Source: Maioricimonas rarisocia
GTDB lineage: Bacteria; Planctomycetota; Planctomycetia; Planctomycetales; Planctomycetaceae
Assembly (NCBI RefSeq): GCF_007747795.1
Contig: NZ_CP036275.1
Location: forward strand, 6,502,001-6,566,000
Direction: 5' to 3'
Length of the DNA: 64,000 nt
The position numbers and the translations under genes are program-made. The notes below the pieces were generated by a model. That model did not search any database. It worked only from the letters and a program-made list of their open reading frames with translations, and was not told the origin of the DNA. Every line of letters starts with the position of its first letter. Positions within the stretch are counted from its first letter, which is position 1. Of the stretch, positions 27,354 through 36,304 are shown piece by piece.

Positions 27354-28219
27354 CAAGGGGCAATCGGGCTGGCAGAAAGTTCGATTTCGTCTGCAGACGC
27401 CTTGCGATCGCCGGTCAGCGCGCCGGAAACCGCCGGGCCTGTTTCGTCAAGCACTCTGAAGCCGTGACGGCGGAAGACCTCCAGAGCCGCCTCGGTCTGC
27501 AGGTATTCCCAGAAGCGGCGGGCCGGTTCCCGATCGGCGGCCGACTTCAGCAGCACAAACGGATAGCCGATTTCCTCGGACACTTCTGCTGGAAACTCGT
27601 AGACGGCCACAACGTGTGGCGCGATGCGGGCGTCGGTCGCGTACACCACGCCCGCGTCCACCTCACCCCGCGCCACGTAATTGAGTGTGTGCCGCACGTC
27701 GTGACCCCGAACAATGCGGCCTGCGTGCTCGAGTTGCTCGAAACACCCGGCGTCGCGGAGAGCGACTTCGGCGTAGACGCCAGCCGGCACACTCGTTCCG
27801 GCAAGTGCAACATGGCTGACGCGGGGACCGACGAGATCTGGTGGATCGGTGACGCCCGCCGGGTTTCCAGGAGGAACGACCAACACGAGCGAGTTCGAGA
27901 GCAGAGACCGCCGATCGTCCTCGAGTCCGTCATCGGCCACGGCATCGGCCCAGTCCGGGCTCGCCGAAACGAAGATGTCCGCCGGTGCCCCTGCCTGGAT
28001 CTGACGGGCCAGCCCGTTTGACGGTCCGCTGCTCACCTGCACGTCGATTCCATGTTCGTGACGGAACTGGACGGCAATCTCCTGCACGGCATTGAACGTA
28101 CTGGCGGCGGCGAGAATCGTGACGTCTCCCGACGAAGATGCGTCTTCCTTCTCGCATCCGGACAATGCCAATGCAGGCACCAGTACTGTCAGAAAGGTCA
28201 ACCACGCCTGCGGCTTCAC
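27353..28219 (-). CDS. modA: Molybdate-binding lipoprotein
   Basis: A 288-residue substrate-binding protein for molybdate/tungstate. The N-terminus is a lipoprotein signal with lipobox LSGC (residues 19-22). After it come the ModA motifs VTILAAASTFNAVQEIA, SSGPSNGLARQIQAGAPADIFVSAS, LVLVVPPGN, and GEVDAGVVYATDA. The GTG at 28219 is chosen because GAGGAG lies six bases upstream and the signal peptide then starts VKPQAWLTF; the longer open frame adds 22 polar residues. First gene of the modABC operon; no molybdenum-cofactor riboswitch could be recognised in the 216 bp upstream. Confidence 0.92.
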   Translation of the reverse strand: MKPQAWLTFLTVLVPALALSGCEKEDASSSGDVTILAAASTFNAVQEIAVQFRHEHGIDVQVSSGPSNGLARQIQAGAPADIFVSASPDWADAVADDGLEDDRRSLLSNSLVLVVPPGNPAGVTDPPDLVGPRVSHVALAGTSVPAGVYAEVALRDAGCFEQLEHAGRIVRGHDVRHTLNYVARGEVDAGVVYATDARIAPHVVAVYEFPAEVSEEIGYPFVLLKSAADREPARRFWEYLQTEAALEVFRRHGFRVLDETGPAVSGALTGDRKASADEIELSASPIAP

Positions 28220-28435
28220 ACGCGACTCCTCGTTCCTGGCTCCAGAAGAACCGACGGCGATTGTCGGCCTTCGGGATTCGTTCACGCCACGAAAGCAGGA
28301 CGACCTGAGTCGTCACAGCGGCGTGAAACAGCATGTCCTGAATGATGAAATGCTGCGGAGCGGCCACCCGGCCACGTCACGAAAAGCACAAGAGGATCAT
28401 GCTACGGAAGTCGACTGGCATCTTCAATCAGGATG

Positions 28436-28876
28436 TCAGGGGAGAATGCGGTCACGCTGCTCGGGGGTGGGCATGCGACAGGTCTCCTTGCGGCCGAACA
28501 GGCGGTACCGCCAGCGGGCGACGATCCGGTATCCCACATCCCGGACGGGAGCGGGAATCAGCCACAACATCGTCCCGGGAATCTTCCAGACGCCCCCCAG
28601 GCACCACAGGATTCGAACGACGGCCGCCGACTTGCGGTACTGACGGGAGCCGATCTGCAGGACGACCGTGCTGAGCTGCTCGATCTCTTCGGCCGACAGA
28701 AACTGACGGGCCGTCTCCCCCTGCAGCGGGGCGAAGCGGAACTGCCCGGCCGAGTCGTGCCGGAGCACAAAGTCCACCACGCTGTTGCACAGGCCGCACA
28801 CACCGTCGAAGAACAACAGTGGCCCCGACGATTGTGCCGACATTTCCGGTTGTGGCGATGACGTCGTCGTCGACAT
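28436..28876 (-). CDS. DCC1-like thiol-disulfide oxidoreductase (DUF393)
   Basis: A 146-residue protein of the DCC family, predicted thioredoxin-fold proteins. The defining FFDGVCGLCN is at residues 22-31, with Cys27 and Cys30 as a CxxC pair. FRFAPLQGETARQFL and GGVWKIPGTMLWLIPAPVRDVGYRIVARWRYRLFG also match the family. The start at 28876 (MSTTTSS) has AGGGAAA upstream; longer starts add an Arg/Gly-rich tail. The reaction is unproven for most members. Confidence 0.88.
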   Translation of the reverse strand: MSTTTSSPQPEMSAQSSGPLLFFDGVCGLCNSVVDFVLRHDSAGQFRFAPLQGETARQFLSAEEIEQLSTVVLQIGSRQYRKSAAVVRILWCLGGVWKIPGTMLWLIPAPVRDVGYRIVARWRYRLFGRKETCRMPTPEQRDRILP

Positions 28877-29137
28877 GCCTGATTTCCCTGTAACTGCCGC
28901 AAATTGTGGCGATCGAGGCCGGCCACCAGCCTTTCCAACCGCCGACATCGCGGCGACTTAACGCACGATCTTCGCCACGCGACCGCAGAAAGATTTGGCC
29001 CGCCGCCGGCGCGCCTGTTACTCTTTTTGATGAGGCGATTCCGGAGATTTGCGACGGAATTGTGTCGATGATAACACAGTGCAGAAGACGGCCCGGCAAC
29101 GGGCGTCAGAATTCACAGCCAGGACACAGGAAAGCTG

Positions 29138-30181
29138 GTGGTCACGTCGGTCCGACACGATCGGGATTCGTACGGTGCAATCGCAGCATCGATGGGCATG
29201 CACATCGTGCTGCTGTCGATGCTGGCGATGTTCGCCTACGCGCCCCGCGAGGACCAGGACACGCTGCTCGTTCAGACGGAATGGGCCGAGACCTCGTCCA
29301 GCGCCAACCTCGACGAACCGCTCCCGATGGAAGTGGAGACCCCGACCGAAGACGGTGGGGGCTCGCACATCGGTGACGTCGTGACTGCACTCGCCAGTGA
29401 CGTCCCCGATCCGAATCCGTTTGTCGATCAATCTCTTGTCGCGCCGATCGACACCGCCGGAAGCACCCCCGATCTGTTTTCGCTCCGCGAGAAAGTCTCG
29501 CTGAGTGGGGGTGGTGGAGCCGGACGCGTTCAGGGAAGCGGAAGCGGACAGGGAACCGGCAACGGCGCGGGAGACGAAGAGGGGAGCAGCTTCTTCGGCC
29601 TCAACGCCCCGGGAAAGAAGTTTGTATTCGTCGTGGATGGTTCCGGCAGCATGAATCGGCCCTTCCCAGGCCCGGCGAAAACCCGCTTTGGCCGCGTCAA
29701 ACTCGAGCTGATCCGGACGGTCCAGCAGATGAACGAAGAGCAGCAGTTCTTCATCATCTTCTTCAACGACAACGCGATCCCGATGCCGGCCACCCGCCTC
29801 ATGGAGGCAGTCCCATCCGCCCAGTACAACTACCTGCGCTGGATGACGGCCGTCGAGGCGACCGGTATGACCGAACCGGAAAGCGCCCTGATGCTGGCCC
29901 TCAGGCTGCAACCGGACGTCATCTACTTCCTCACGGACGGGGCCTTCAAGTACCGCGTGATCGAGCGGGTTCGCAAAGCGAACCGCGGACGGGTCTCCAT
30001 CCACACGATCGGCTTCGGGGACGACGAGGCCGAAGACTTCATGAAGCAGATCGCCAGCCAGAACTTCGGCAGCTACCAGTTCATTCCCGCCGACTACGAC
30101 GAAGCCGGCGAGGAGGGTCCTGACGATGCCGGGAGCCGTCCCTCGACGGCGAGTGCTCCCGCCGCGTCCGCGGCCCAGTAG
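29138..30181 (+). CDS. VWA-domain membrane protein
   Basis: A 347-residue protein with a short cytoplasmic start, one transmembrane helix (about residues 17-36, SMGMHIVLLSMLAMFAY), a disordered acidic linker, a Gly/Ser-rich stretch (about 128-145), and a von Willebrand factor A domain from about residue 160 to 318. The metal-ion site motif DGSGSM begins near residue 167, and a later FLTDGAF fits the second MIDAS loop. The tail is Ala/Ser-rich. The start is a GTG with AGGAAAG before it. VWA domains bind ligands through a bound metal; the partner is unknown. The N-terminal helix resembles TonB-type anchors but no TonB C-terminal domain is present. Confidence 0.8.
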   Translation: MVTSVRHDRDSYGAIAASMGMHIVLLSMLAMFAYAPREDQDTLLVQTEWAETSSSANLDEPLPMEVETPTEDGGGSHIGDVVTALASDVPDPNPFVDQSLVAPIDTAGSTPDLFSLREKVSLSGGGGAGRVQGSGSGQGTGNGAGDEEGSSFFGLNAPGKKFVFVVDGSGSMNRPFPGPAKTRFGRVKLELIRTVQQMNEEQQFFIIFFNDNAIPMPATRLMEAVPSAQYNYLRWMTAVEATGMTEPESALMLALRLQPDVIYFLTDGAFKYRVIERVRKANRGRVSIHTIGFGDDEAEDFMKQIASQNFGSYQFIPADYDEAGEEGPDDAGSRPSTASAPAASAAQ

Positions 30182-30458
30182 ATGACATTAGCGAAGTCCG
30201 GCCCGGCCCCGAGGAGGCCGTGCGTTGCCCGGCGAACCGGAAGCTTCGTCGCCGCATGTCTTTGCGACGCATCAGCCTCCGCCGCTCTACCGCGTACACC
30301 GGGGGAATCCGTTCCTCCTTGAATGCCCGGAAATCGCCTCACTATACTCGCTGATTACCGTTTGCCCGGCCGCCCCTGGCCATTCCCGATGTGTGTCGGC
30401 CCCGCCAACTCCGGGGCTGCCCGTCGCTTTGCGTTGCCTGCGATCGAAAGGACATGCC

Positions 30459-30863
30459 GTGCTCGTACAGATGGAGCTGGCGCGGATCATCATCAGTGAG
30501 ATTAACGATCAGCAGGTGGTCTTCCTCCGCGAGGTGGATGGAAAGCGATCGTTTCCCATTCTGATCGGCATTTTCGAGGCGACCAGTATCGATCGCCGCG
30601 TGCAGGGAAACGTTCCGCCACGTCCGCTGACCCACGACCTGCTGAAGAACGTGATCGAGGAACTGGGCGGAGAACCGCAGGACATCGTGATCACCAACCT
30701 GGTCGAGCACACCTACTACGCGGTCGTGCGAATTCGCCGGCTCGACGACGACGAGATCATCGAGGTTGATTCCCGGCCGTCCGACGCGATCGCGCTGGCG
30801 GTTCACTTCGAACCACACCTGCCAATCTACGTCGACGACTCGGTACTGGAGCAGGTGACGTGA
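30459..30863 (+). CDS. Bifunctional nuclease family protein (DUF151)
   Basis: A 134-residue protein of the BFN/DUF151 family. MELARIIISEINDQQVVFLREVDGKRSFPILIGIFEATSI and the second block RPLTHDLLKNVIEELGG, DSRPSDAIALAVHFEPHLPIYV are characteristic. The start is the GTG at 30459 with AAAGGA six to seven bases upstream; earlier codons give a non-conserved 78-residue extension. Its last 37 bp overlap the 3' end of the minus-strand gene at 30827. Confidence 0.88.
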   Translation: MLVQMELARIIISEINDQQVVFLREVDGKRSFPILIGIFEATSIDRRVQGNVPPRPLTHDLLKNVIEELGGEPQDIVITNLVEHTYYAVVRIRRLDDDEIIEVDSRPSDAIALAVHFEPHLPIYVDDSVLEQVT

Positions 30864-31216
30864 CGGTTGTCGCTGCAGCCGGTTTCTGACCGGTCACGGC
30901 TCGCCAGGTAGAGCGTCCCGAACGCCAGCAGCGCGACCACTGCGCCGCCGAGTGCTGTCGCACGAACGAGGACCTGCTGGGCATTCTGATGCGCCCGCAT
31001 CACGATCGTCCGGTGCTCCGGATCCTGAAGCTGCTCGGGCGTCAGGACCGCGTCGACGCCTGCGGCAGCGACCGCCTTCGAGATCAACATTCCCGAAGGC
31101 ATCGCCAGGATGCCGAGCAGCCCCAGGACAACGAGTCCGCCACGAAGCATCTGCATCTGGCGGACCGCCTGCTGGTCGGACGGAGCGGAATCGGTTTCGG
31201 CTGCCTTTGCAGACAT
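30827..31216 (-). CDS. Hypothetical membrane protein
   Basis: A 129-residue protein with two hydrophobic segments (about residues 25-48, LRGGLVVLGLLGILAMPSG; and 84-104, ALGGAVVALLAFGTLYLA) and a short loop between them containing LTPEQLQDPEHRTIVMRAHQNAQ. No family recognised. The hydrophobic pattern and sensible N-terminus (MSAKAAETDSAPS) make it a likely real gene. Its 3' end overlaps the end of the bifunctional-nuclease gene on the other strand by 37 bp. Confidence 0.6.
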   Translation of the reverse strand: MSAKAAETDSAPSDQQAVRQMQMLRGGLVVLGLLGILAMPSGMLISKAVAAAGVDAVLTPEQLQDPEHRTIVMRAHQNAQQVLVRATALGGAVVALLAFGTLYLASRDRSETGCSDNRHVTCSSTESST

Positions 31217-31415
31217 GGGTCATCTCCCGCGTCGCGAGGAACAGGCGACGACACCATCGTGTCGAATACGGCCTCCCCACGCACCGGTAATCGGCTCGGC
31301 AGCCTTCCTGTCGCCGCACGAGCGTCGGTCGCGGTCCACGGTCGATTGCGTCATTCGACGGGGTTATCATCGGTACAGCTTCCGAACAGTCGCTCATTCT
31401 CTGTGGAGAACCATT

Positions 31416-33164
31416 ATGCGGACGCCCCGATTGCTGTCTGTTCTCGGCCTGCTGCTGACCGGCCTCATCGTCGGTGTCTCGGCCCGAGCCTCTCTCGCCG
31501 CCCCGCCGAATGTCGTTCTCGTCATCACGGACGACCAGGGGTATGGCGACATCGGTGCCCACGGCAACGAGATGATCCGCACGCCGAACCTCGATCGGCT
31601 TCACGGCGAAAGCGTGCGGCTGACGGACTACCACGTCGATCCCACCTGCTCGCCAACGCGCTCGGCCCTGATGAGCGGCCGGTACTCCACCCGCACCGGC
31701 GTCTGGCACACGATCATGGGCCGTTCGATGATGAGCACGGACGAACTGACGCTGGCCGAGGTCTTCGCCGAGAACGGCTACCGCGCGGGGATGTTCGGCA
31801 AGTGGCACCTGGGAGACACATACCCGCTGCGGCCGCAGGACCAGGGCTTCCAGACCGTCGTGCATCATGGCGGCGGCGGCGTCGGCCAGACACCCGACTG
31901 GTGGGGGAACGATTACTTCGACGATACCTACCTGCACGAAGACGGTACACCGGAACAGTTCACCGGCTACTGCACCGATGTCTGGTTCGACGAGGCACTG
32001 AAATTCATCGAGTCCAGCCGCGAGAAACCGTTCTTCTGCTATCTCTCGACCAACGCTCCCCACGGTCCCTACTACGTCGAGCAGTCGTACAAGCAACCGT
32101 ATCTCGACGCCGGCGTCCCCGAGCCGATGGCGTCGTTCTACGGCATGATCACGAATATCGACGACAACATGGGACGACTCGTCAAGAAGCTCGACGAGCT
32201 GGGTCTGTCTGACAATACGATCCTGATCTTCACCACCGACAATGGTACCGCGGCCGGCGTCGCCCGCGGACGCCAGCAGCAGAACGCGAAATGGAAAGGC
32301 TTCAATGCCGGAATGCGGGGCCAGAAGGGCTCCGAGTACGACGGCGGACATCGCGTCCCGTTCTTCCTTCGCTGGCCGGCAGGGGATCTGCACGGGGGAC
32401 GGGACGTCGACACGCTGGCTGCTCACGTCGATGTCCTGCCGACGCTCGTCGACCTCTGCGGGATCGACAAACCGAAGGGACCGCCAATCGACGGCACGAG
32501 CCTGGTCCACGTGCTGAAGGGAAGCGACGAAGTCCTGCGTGACCGCACGCTGGTCGTTCATTCCCAGCGGATCGAGTATCCGGAGAAATGGCGAAAGTCG
32601 GCCGTCATGACCGAAAACTGGCGGCTGGTCAACGGCAAGGAACTGTTCGACATTCAGTCCGATCCGGGACAGAACAGCAACGTCGCCTCGGCACACCCGC
32701 AGGTCGTGGGGCAGTTGCGGGATGCATACGAGCAGTGGTGGACGAGCCTCTCGCCCGTCTTCGATGAGCACGTGCGGATTGTCCTCGGTGCGGAGGATGC
32801 GAATCCGACCAGCTTCACCTGCCACGACTGGCACGCTCCGCAGCCGCAGGTTCCGTGGCACCAGGGGATGATCGCCCGCAATCCCGAAGCCAACGGCTAC
32901 TGGATGGTCGATGTGGCCGAAGCCGGGACGTACGAGTTCCGTCTGCGGATGCGGCCGGCCGGTGTGGCTTACGGGCTCCCGGCGGGGACGGCGAAAGTTC
33001 GCGTGGGCGACGTCGAAGCCTCCGAGCCGATCGAAGACGGTGAGCTGTTCGCGCTGGTGACAGTCGAACTGAAAGCCGGCCCGAACAAGCTGCAGACATG
33101 GCTCGACAGCAAGGATGGCAAGAGCCGCGGCGCGTACTTCGTGGACGTGCAGCGGGTCGAGTAG
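31416..33164 (+). CDS. Arylsulfatase family enzyme, exported
   Basis: A 582-residue sulfatase. A signal peptide (LLSVLGLLLTGLIVGVSARASLA) leads to PNVVLVITDDQGYGDIG, which supplies two metal ligands. The formylglycine motif is CSPTR (Cys78-Arg82), so a formylglycine-generating enzyme is needed for activity; none is in this window. GKWHLGD, NAPHGPYY and FTTDNG are further active-site blocks. After the sulfatase domain (to about residue 480), a C-terminal beta-sandwich-like region (YWMVDVAEAGTYEFRLRMRP) could bind carbohydrate. GGAGAACCATT before the ATG is the ribosome site. Such enzymes are numerous in planctomycetes and remove sulfate from algal polysaccharides; the substrate here is not known. 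Confidence 0.93.
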   Translation: MRTPRLLSVLGLLLTGLIVGVSARASLAAPPNVVLVITDDQGYGDIGAHGNEMIRTPNLDRLHGESVRLTDYHVDPTCSPTRSALMSGRYSTRTGVWHTIMGRSMMSTDELTLAEVFAENGYRAGMFGKWHLGDTYPLRPQDQGFQTVVHHGGGGVGQTPDWWGNDYFDDTYLHEDGTPEQFTGYCTDVWFDEALKFIESSREKPFFCYLSTNAPHGPYYVEQSYKQPYLDAGVPEPMASFYGMITNIDDNMGRLVKKLDELGLSDNTILIFTTDNGTAAGVARGRQQQNAKWKGFNAGMRGQKGSEYDGGHRVPFFLRWPAGDLHGGRDVDTLAAHVDVLPTLVDLCGIDKPKGPPIDGTSLVHVLKGSDEVLRDRTLVVHSQRIEYPEKWRKSAVMTENWRLVNGKELFDIQSDPGQNSNVASAHPQVVGQLRDAYEQWWTSLSPVFDEHVRIVLGAEDANPTSFTCHDWHAPQPQVPWHQGMIARNPEANGYWMVDVAEAGTYEFRLRMRPAGVAYGLPAGTAKVRVGDVEASEPIEDGELFALVTVELKAGPNKLQTWLDSKDGKSRGAYFVDVQRVE

Positions 33165-33288
33165 CCACAGAGCCACCGGCGCGTCCGCTGAGAAGCACTG
33201 TAACCAACCTCTCTCGCGGGACTCTATTGGATGGCCCTGCCTGCCTTGGCCGCCATAACAGATTTGTCCTGTGAGAGAGGTGCTTGTC

Positions 33289-33729
33289 ATGGTCAATCGT
33301 CGGCACGACGACCTGTCGTCAGTTTACGTTCCACTCCGCTTGACGTACGGGCTCGTGCCTGTGGTTGCCGGCCTCGACAAGTTCACCAACCTGCTGACTG
33401 ACTGGTCGGCTTATCTGCCGCCGCTGGCGGCCGATCTGCTGCCGGTTGCGCCGGACGCGTTCATGGGAGTCGTCGGCATCATCGAGGTGCTGGCGGGACT
33501 GGCCGTGTTGACGAAATGGCCCCGTCTGGGAGCATACGTGGTGGCGAGCTGGCTCACGCTGATCGCCCTCACCCTGATCCCGGGGGGGCACTTCGACGTG
33601 GCCGTTCGCGATCTCGTTATGGCGGTCGGGGCGGTTTGTCTGGGGCAGCTTGCAGCGTTGCGTGGCGAACCGCTCTGGCCAACCAGACATGCCTCCGAGG
33701 AGATGGGCCTACATGCCTCAGCCAACTGA
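33289..33729 (+). CDS. DoxX-like membrane protein
   Basis: A 146-residue protein with four membrane helices in the DoxX pattern: a first helix with GLVPVVAGLDKF, then FMGVVGIIEVLAGLAVL, YVVASWLTLIALTLI, and VRDLVMAVGAVCLGQLAAL. The arrangement VAGLDKF after the first helix and HFDVAVRDLVMA before the last is typical. The ATG at 33289 is chosen over one six codons upstream. The following sigma-factor gene starts inside its last codons, so both are co-transcribed. DoxX-like proteins are poorly understood; some link to thiol stress. Confidence 0.75.
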   Translation: MVNRRHDDLSSVYVPLRLTYGLVPVVAGLDKFTNLLTDWSAYLPPLAADLLPVAPDAFMGVVGIIEVLAGLAVLTKWPRLGAYVVASWLTLIALTLIPGGHFDVAVRDLVMAVGAVCLGQLAALRGEPLWPTRHASEEMGLHASAN

Positions 33730-34405
33730 GTCTCCCCGTTCCCTTGCCGGCCGTGAGCCAGCGGATCTTTCCGACGGACAGGTCGTCGAACGTGTCCTGG
33801 CTGGAGATCGCGGGGCGTTCGAACTGATCATGCGACGGTACAACCGGAGGCTCTTCCGTGTGGCGCGGAGCCTGCTGGGAGATGACCACGAAGCCGAAGA
33901 CGTTCTGCAGGACGCCTACGTGCGGGCCTTCGAGAAGCTGCGGCAGTTCGAACACCGGGCCCGATTTTCCACGTGGCTGACCCGCATCGTTATCCACGAA
34001 GCGCTTGGCCGCCGGAAGAAACGCAGCCGTGTACGACTGGTCGATCCTCAGGTGACGGAAGCCGGCCCGATGCTGACACTGCACGCTCACGACGACGTCG
34101 CCGCGAACTCTTCGCGTCAGGAATTGCGGCGGATTCTTGTCGACGCCGTCGATTCGCTCCCGAACGAGCTTCGTGTGGTGTTCACGATGCGGCTGATCGA
34201 AGGGCTCGACACGGCAGAGACCGCAGCCTGCCTGCAACTGAGCGAATCGAACGTCAAGGTCCGACTACACCGGGCCCGTGCTCAACTGAGACGATGGATC
34301 GATCAGAAGCTCGGCGAAGAAGTCCGACAGCTGTTTCAGTTCGACGGGGAACGGTGTGACCGGATCGTGCTGGGAGTCCTGCAGCAGATCGCGGCGGATT
34401 CGTGA
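33713..34405 (+). CDS. ECF-type RNA polymerase sigma factor
   Basis: A 230-residue sigma-70 family factor with only regions 2 and 4. Region 2 reads FELIMRRYNRRLFRVARSLLGDDHEAEDVLQDAYVRAF, with STWLTRIVIHEAL following; region 4 reads LPNELRVVFTMRLIEGLDTAETAACLQLSESNVKVRLHRARAQLRRW. Start at 33713 overlaps the DoxX stop by 17 bp, with GAGGAG upstream. The C-terminus (FQFDGERCDRIVLGVLQQI) is an extra ~30 residues and contains one Cys. No anti-sigma gene is adjacent, so control must come from elsewhere or through the membrane neighbour. Confidence 0.92.
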   Translation: MPQPTESPRSLAGREPADLSDGQVVERVLAGDRGAFELIMRRYNRRLFRVARSLLGDDHEAEDVLQDAYVRAFEKLRQFEHRARFSTWLTRIVIHEALGRRKKRSRVRLVDPQVTEAGPMLTLHAHDDVAANSSRQELRRILVDAVDSLPNELRVVFTMRLIEGLDTAETAACLQLSESNVKVRLHRARAQLRRWIDQKLGEEVRQLFQFDGERCDRIVLGVLQQIAADS

Positions 34406-34549
34406 CGCGGCAGCCCGGCCGTCGCGGGCTCACAGGCTGCGATCGGTCGGCTTTCGTTGTGAGTTTGGGGTCGCGGTGCGCACAATACGGCCTGCAATGC
34501 GGATACGCTCGCACTGCCGAAATCGCGAACCAAACCACAGGTTGCCCTG

Positions 34550-36286
34550 ATGTCCCGCCTGCTGAATGCCGTCACGCTGCTGACCGTGCTCGCCTCTCCC
34601 GCCGCACCACTCTACGCCCAGCAGGTTGCCGGGCCCGATGAACCGTATGCCCGCGGCATCGTCGTCGCCGATCACCCCCTCGCCAGTGAAGCCGGTGCCG
34701 AAGTGCTTCGCAGAGGAGGAAACGTCGTCGATGCCGCTGTCGCAACCGCGTTCGCACTCTCGGTCGTGCGGCCGGAAAGCTGCGGACTGGGAGGGGGCGG
34801 CTTCATGGTCATCTGGAATGCCGAGCGCCAGGAAGCCGTCGCCATTGACTACCGCGAACAGGCTCCGCGGCACGCCTCGCGCGACATGTACATCAAGGAG
34901 AGGGACGGCAAGCCACTTCCGGCTGACGCGAGCCGGAAAGGCGGTCTGGCCGCCGGAGTTCCCGGGGAAGTGGCCGGGCTGTGTTACGCCCTCGAAACGT
35001 ACGGCAGTCTCGATCGCTCGGTGGTGATGCAGCCGGCCATCCGGCTGGCACGGGAAGGCGTCGACGTCGACGCCCAGATGCGGAGTGCGCAGCGAAGGAC
35101 TCTCGCCGCGCTCGCACAGCGCAAGAACGGCATGCAGCAGTTCGCTCCGCTGGTCCGGCACTATCTGAACGGCGGCACACAGTGGAATGAGGGGGACCGG
35201 TTTCACTCCCCGCTTGCCCACCTGCTGGAGCGAATCGCCGAGCAGGGGCGCGACGCCTTCTATCGCGGACCGGTCGCCGAAGCACTCGTCGCAGCCAACC
35301 AGTCGCAAGGGGGCATTCTCACTCTCGAAGACCTGGCCACGATGGAACCTCGCATCCGTCAGCCGCTCGAGGCCCGGTTCAGTGGGATGAAAGTCATCAG
35401 CATGCCGCCTCCGTCGAGCGGCGGGATTGCCCTGATCCAGACGCTCAACACCCTCAGTGCGTGGGAGGCGAAACATCCTGACCAGCGGCTTGAACTGCTC
35501 GGCCACAACACGGTCGAATCGGTCCAGTTGCTGACCGAAGCACTCAAACACGCCTTCGCGGACCGGGCCCGCTTCCTGGGGGACACCGACTTCGCCGAAG
35601 TGCCGGTCGACAAACTGATCAGCAACGAATACGCCGCCACGATCGCATCGAAGATCCAGCTCGACCAGACGCATCCTGCCGACTTCTACGGAACGACCGC
35701 GGCACATCGCGACGCCGGGACCAGTCACTTCTGCGTCATCGACGCGGCCGGCAATGCCGTCGCCTGCACCGAGACCATCAACACGACGTACGGCAGCTAC
35801 GTCGTTGAGCCGAAGTATGGCGTGATTTTCAACAACGAGATGGACGACTTCACCGCGCGGCCGGGCGAGCCGAATGTCTTCGGTCTGATGCAGAGCGAAG
35901 CGAACGCGATCGCCCCCGGAAAGAAGCCCCTCTCGAGCATGTCGCCGACAATCGTCGTCGAGGACGGCAAGGCAGTCATGGCGGCCGGCGCGTCGGGTGG
36001 TCCGAGAATCATCACCGCCACGCTGCAGGTGCTGCTGAACATGACTCGGTTTGGAATGTCACCTTCGGAAGCCGTCTCCGCCCCGCGCGTGCATCACCAG
36101 TGGATGCCGGACGAACTGCTCATCGAGCGCGCGATCCGCTCGAAGGTCGGCCCCCGCCTCGAAAAGATCGGTCACGAGGTGAAATCGTCGTCCGGCCTGG
36201 CCGCGAGTCAGGCGGCGTCACGCTCGGAAGACGGTCTGCGTGGCGGTTCCGATCCCCGTAAGGGAGGGCAGCCGGCCGGCTGGTAA
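34550..36286 (+). CDS. ggt: Gamma-glutamyltransferase
   Basis: A 578-residue Ntn-hydrolase that cleaves or transfers gamma-glutamyl groups. A signal peptide (LLNAVTLLTVLASPAAPLYAQ) indicates export. The precursor is self-processed before the nucleophile Thr, here Thr391 in DAGTSHFCVID; the conserved SSMSPTIV and GASGGPRIITA blocks of the small subunit follow, and the large-subunit RPESCGLGGGGFMVIW and PPPSSGGIALIQ are present. All expected active-site segments are visible. The gene has its own 144-bp upstream region after the sigma-factor gene and is convergent with the AAA ATPase (18 bp between stops). Confidence 0.95.
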   Translation: MSRLLNAVTLLTVLASPAAPLYAQQVAGPDEPYARGIVVADHPLASEAGAEVLRRGGNVVDAAVATAFALSVVRPESCGLGGGGFMVIWNAERQEAVAIDYREQAPRHASRDMYIKERDGKPLPADASRKGGLAAGVPGEVAGLCYALETYGSLDRSVVMQPAIRLAREGVDVDAQMRSAQRRTLAALAQRKNGMQQFAPLVRHYLNGGTQWNEGDRFHSPLAHLLERIAEQGRDAFYRGPVAEALVAANQSQGGILTLEDLATMEPRIRQPLEARFSGMKVISMPPPSSGGIALIQTLNTLSAWEAKHPDQRLELLGHNTVESVQLLTEALKHAFADRARFLGDTDFAEVPVDKLISNEYAATIASKIQLDQTHPADFYGTTAAHRDAGTSHFCVIDAAGNAVACTETINTTYGSYVVEPKYGVIFNNEMDDFTARPGEPNVFGLMQSEANAIAPGKKPLSSMSPTIVVEDGKAVMAAGASGGPRIITATLQVLLNMTRFGMSPSEAVSAPRVHHQWMPDELLIERAIRSKVGPRLEKIGHEVKSSSGLAASQAASRSEDGLRGGSDPRKGGQPAGW

Positions 36287-36304
36287 CCGCGGTCCCGCAT
36301 CCGA

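Noticed and set aside
28600-28630. GGATTCGAAC, a tRNA T-loop-like string on the minus strand
   Set aside because: It lies inside the DCC-family coding sequence and no acceptor or anticodon stem can be paired around it.
30894-33296. 800-codon minus-strand frame
   Set aside because: Antisense to the sulfatase, whose signal peptide and CSPTR motif prove the plus strand is coding. High GC content makes such shadows common.
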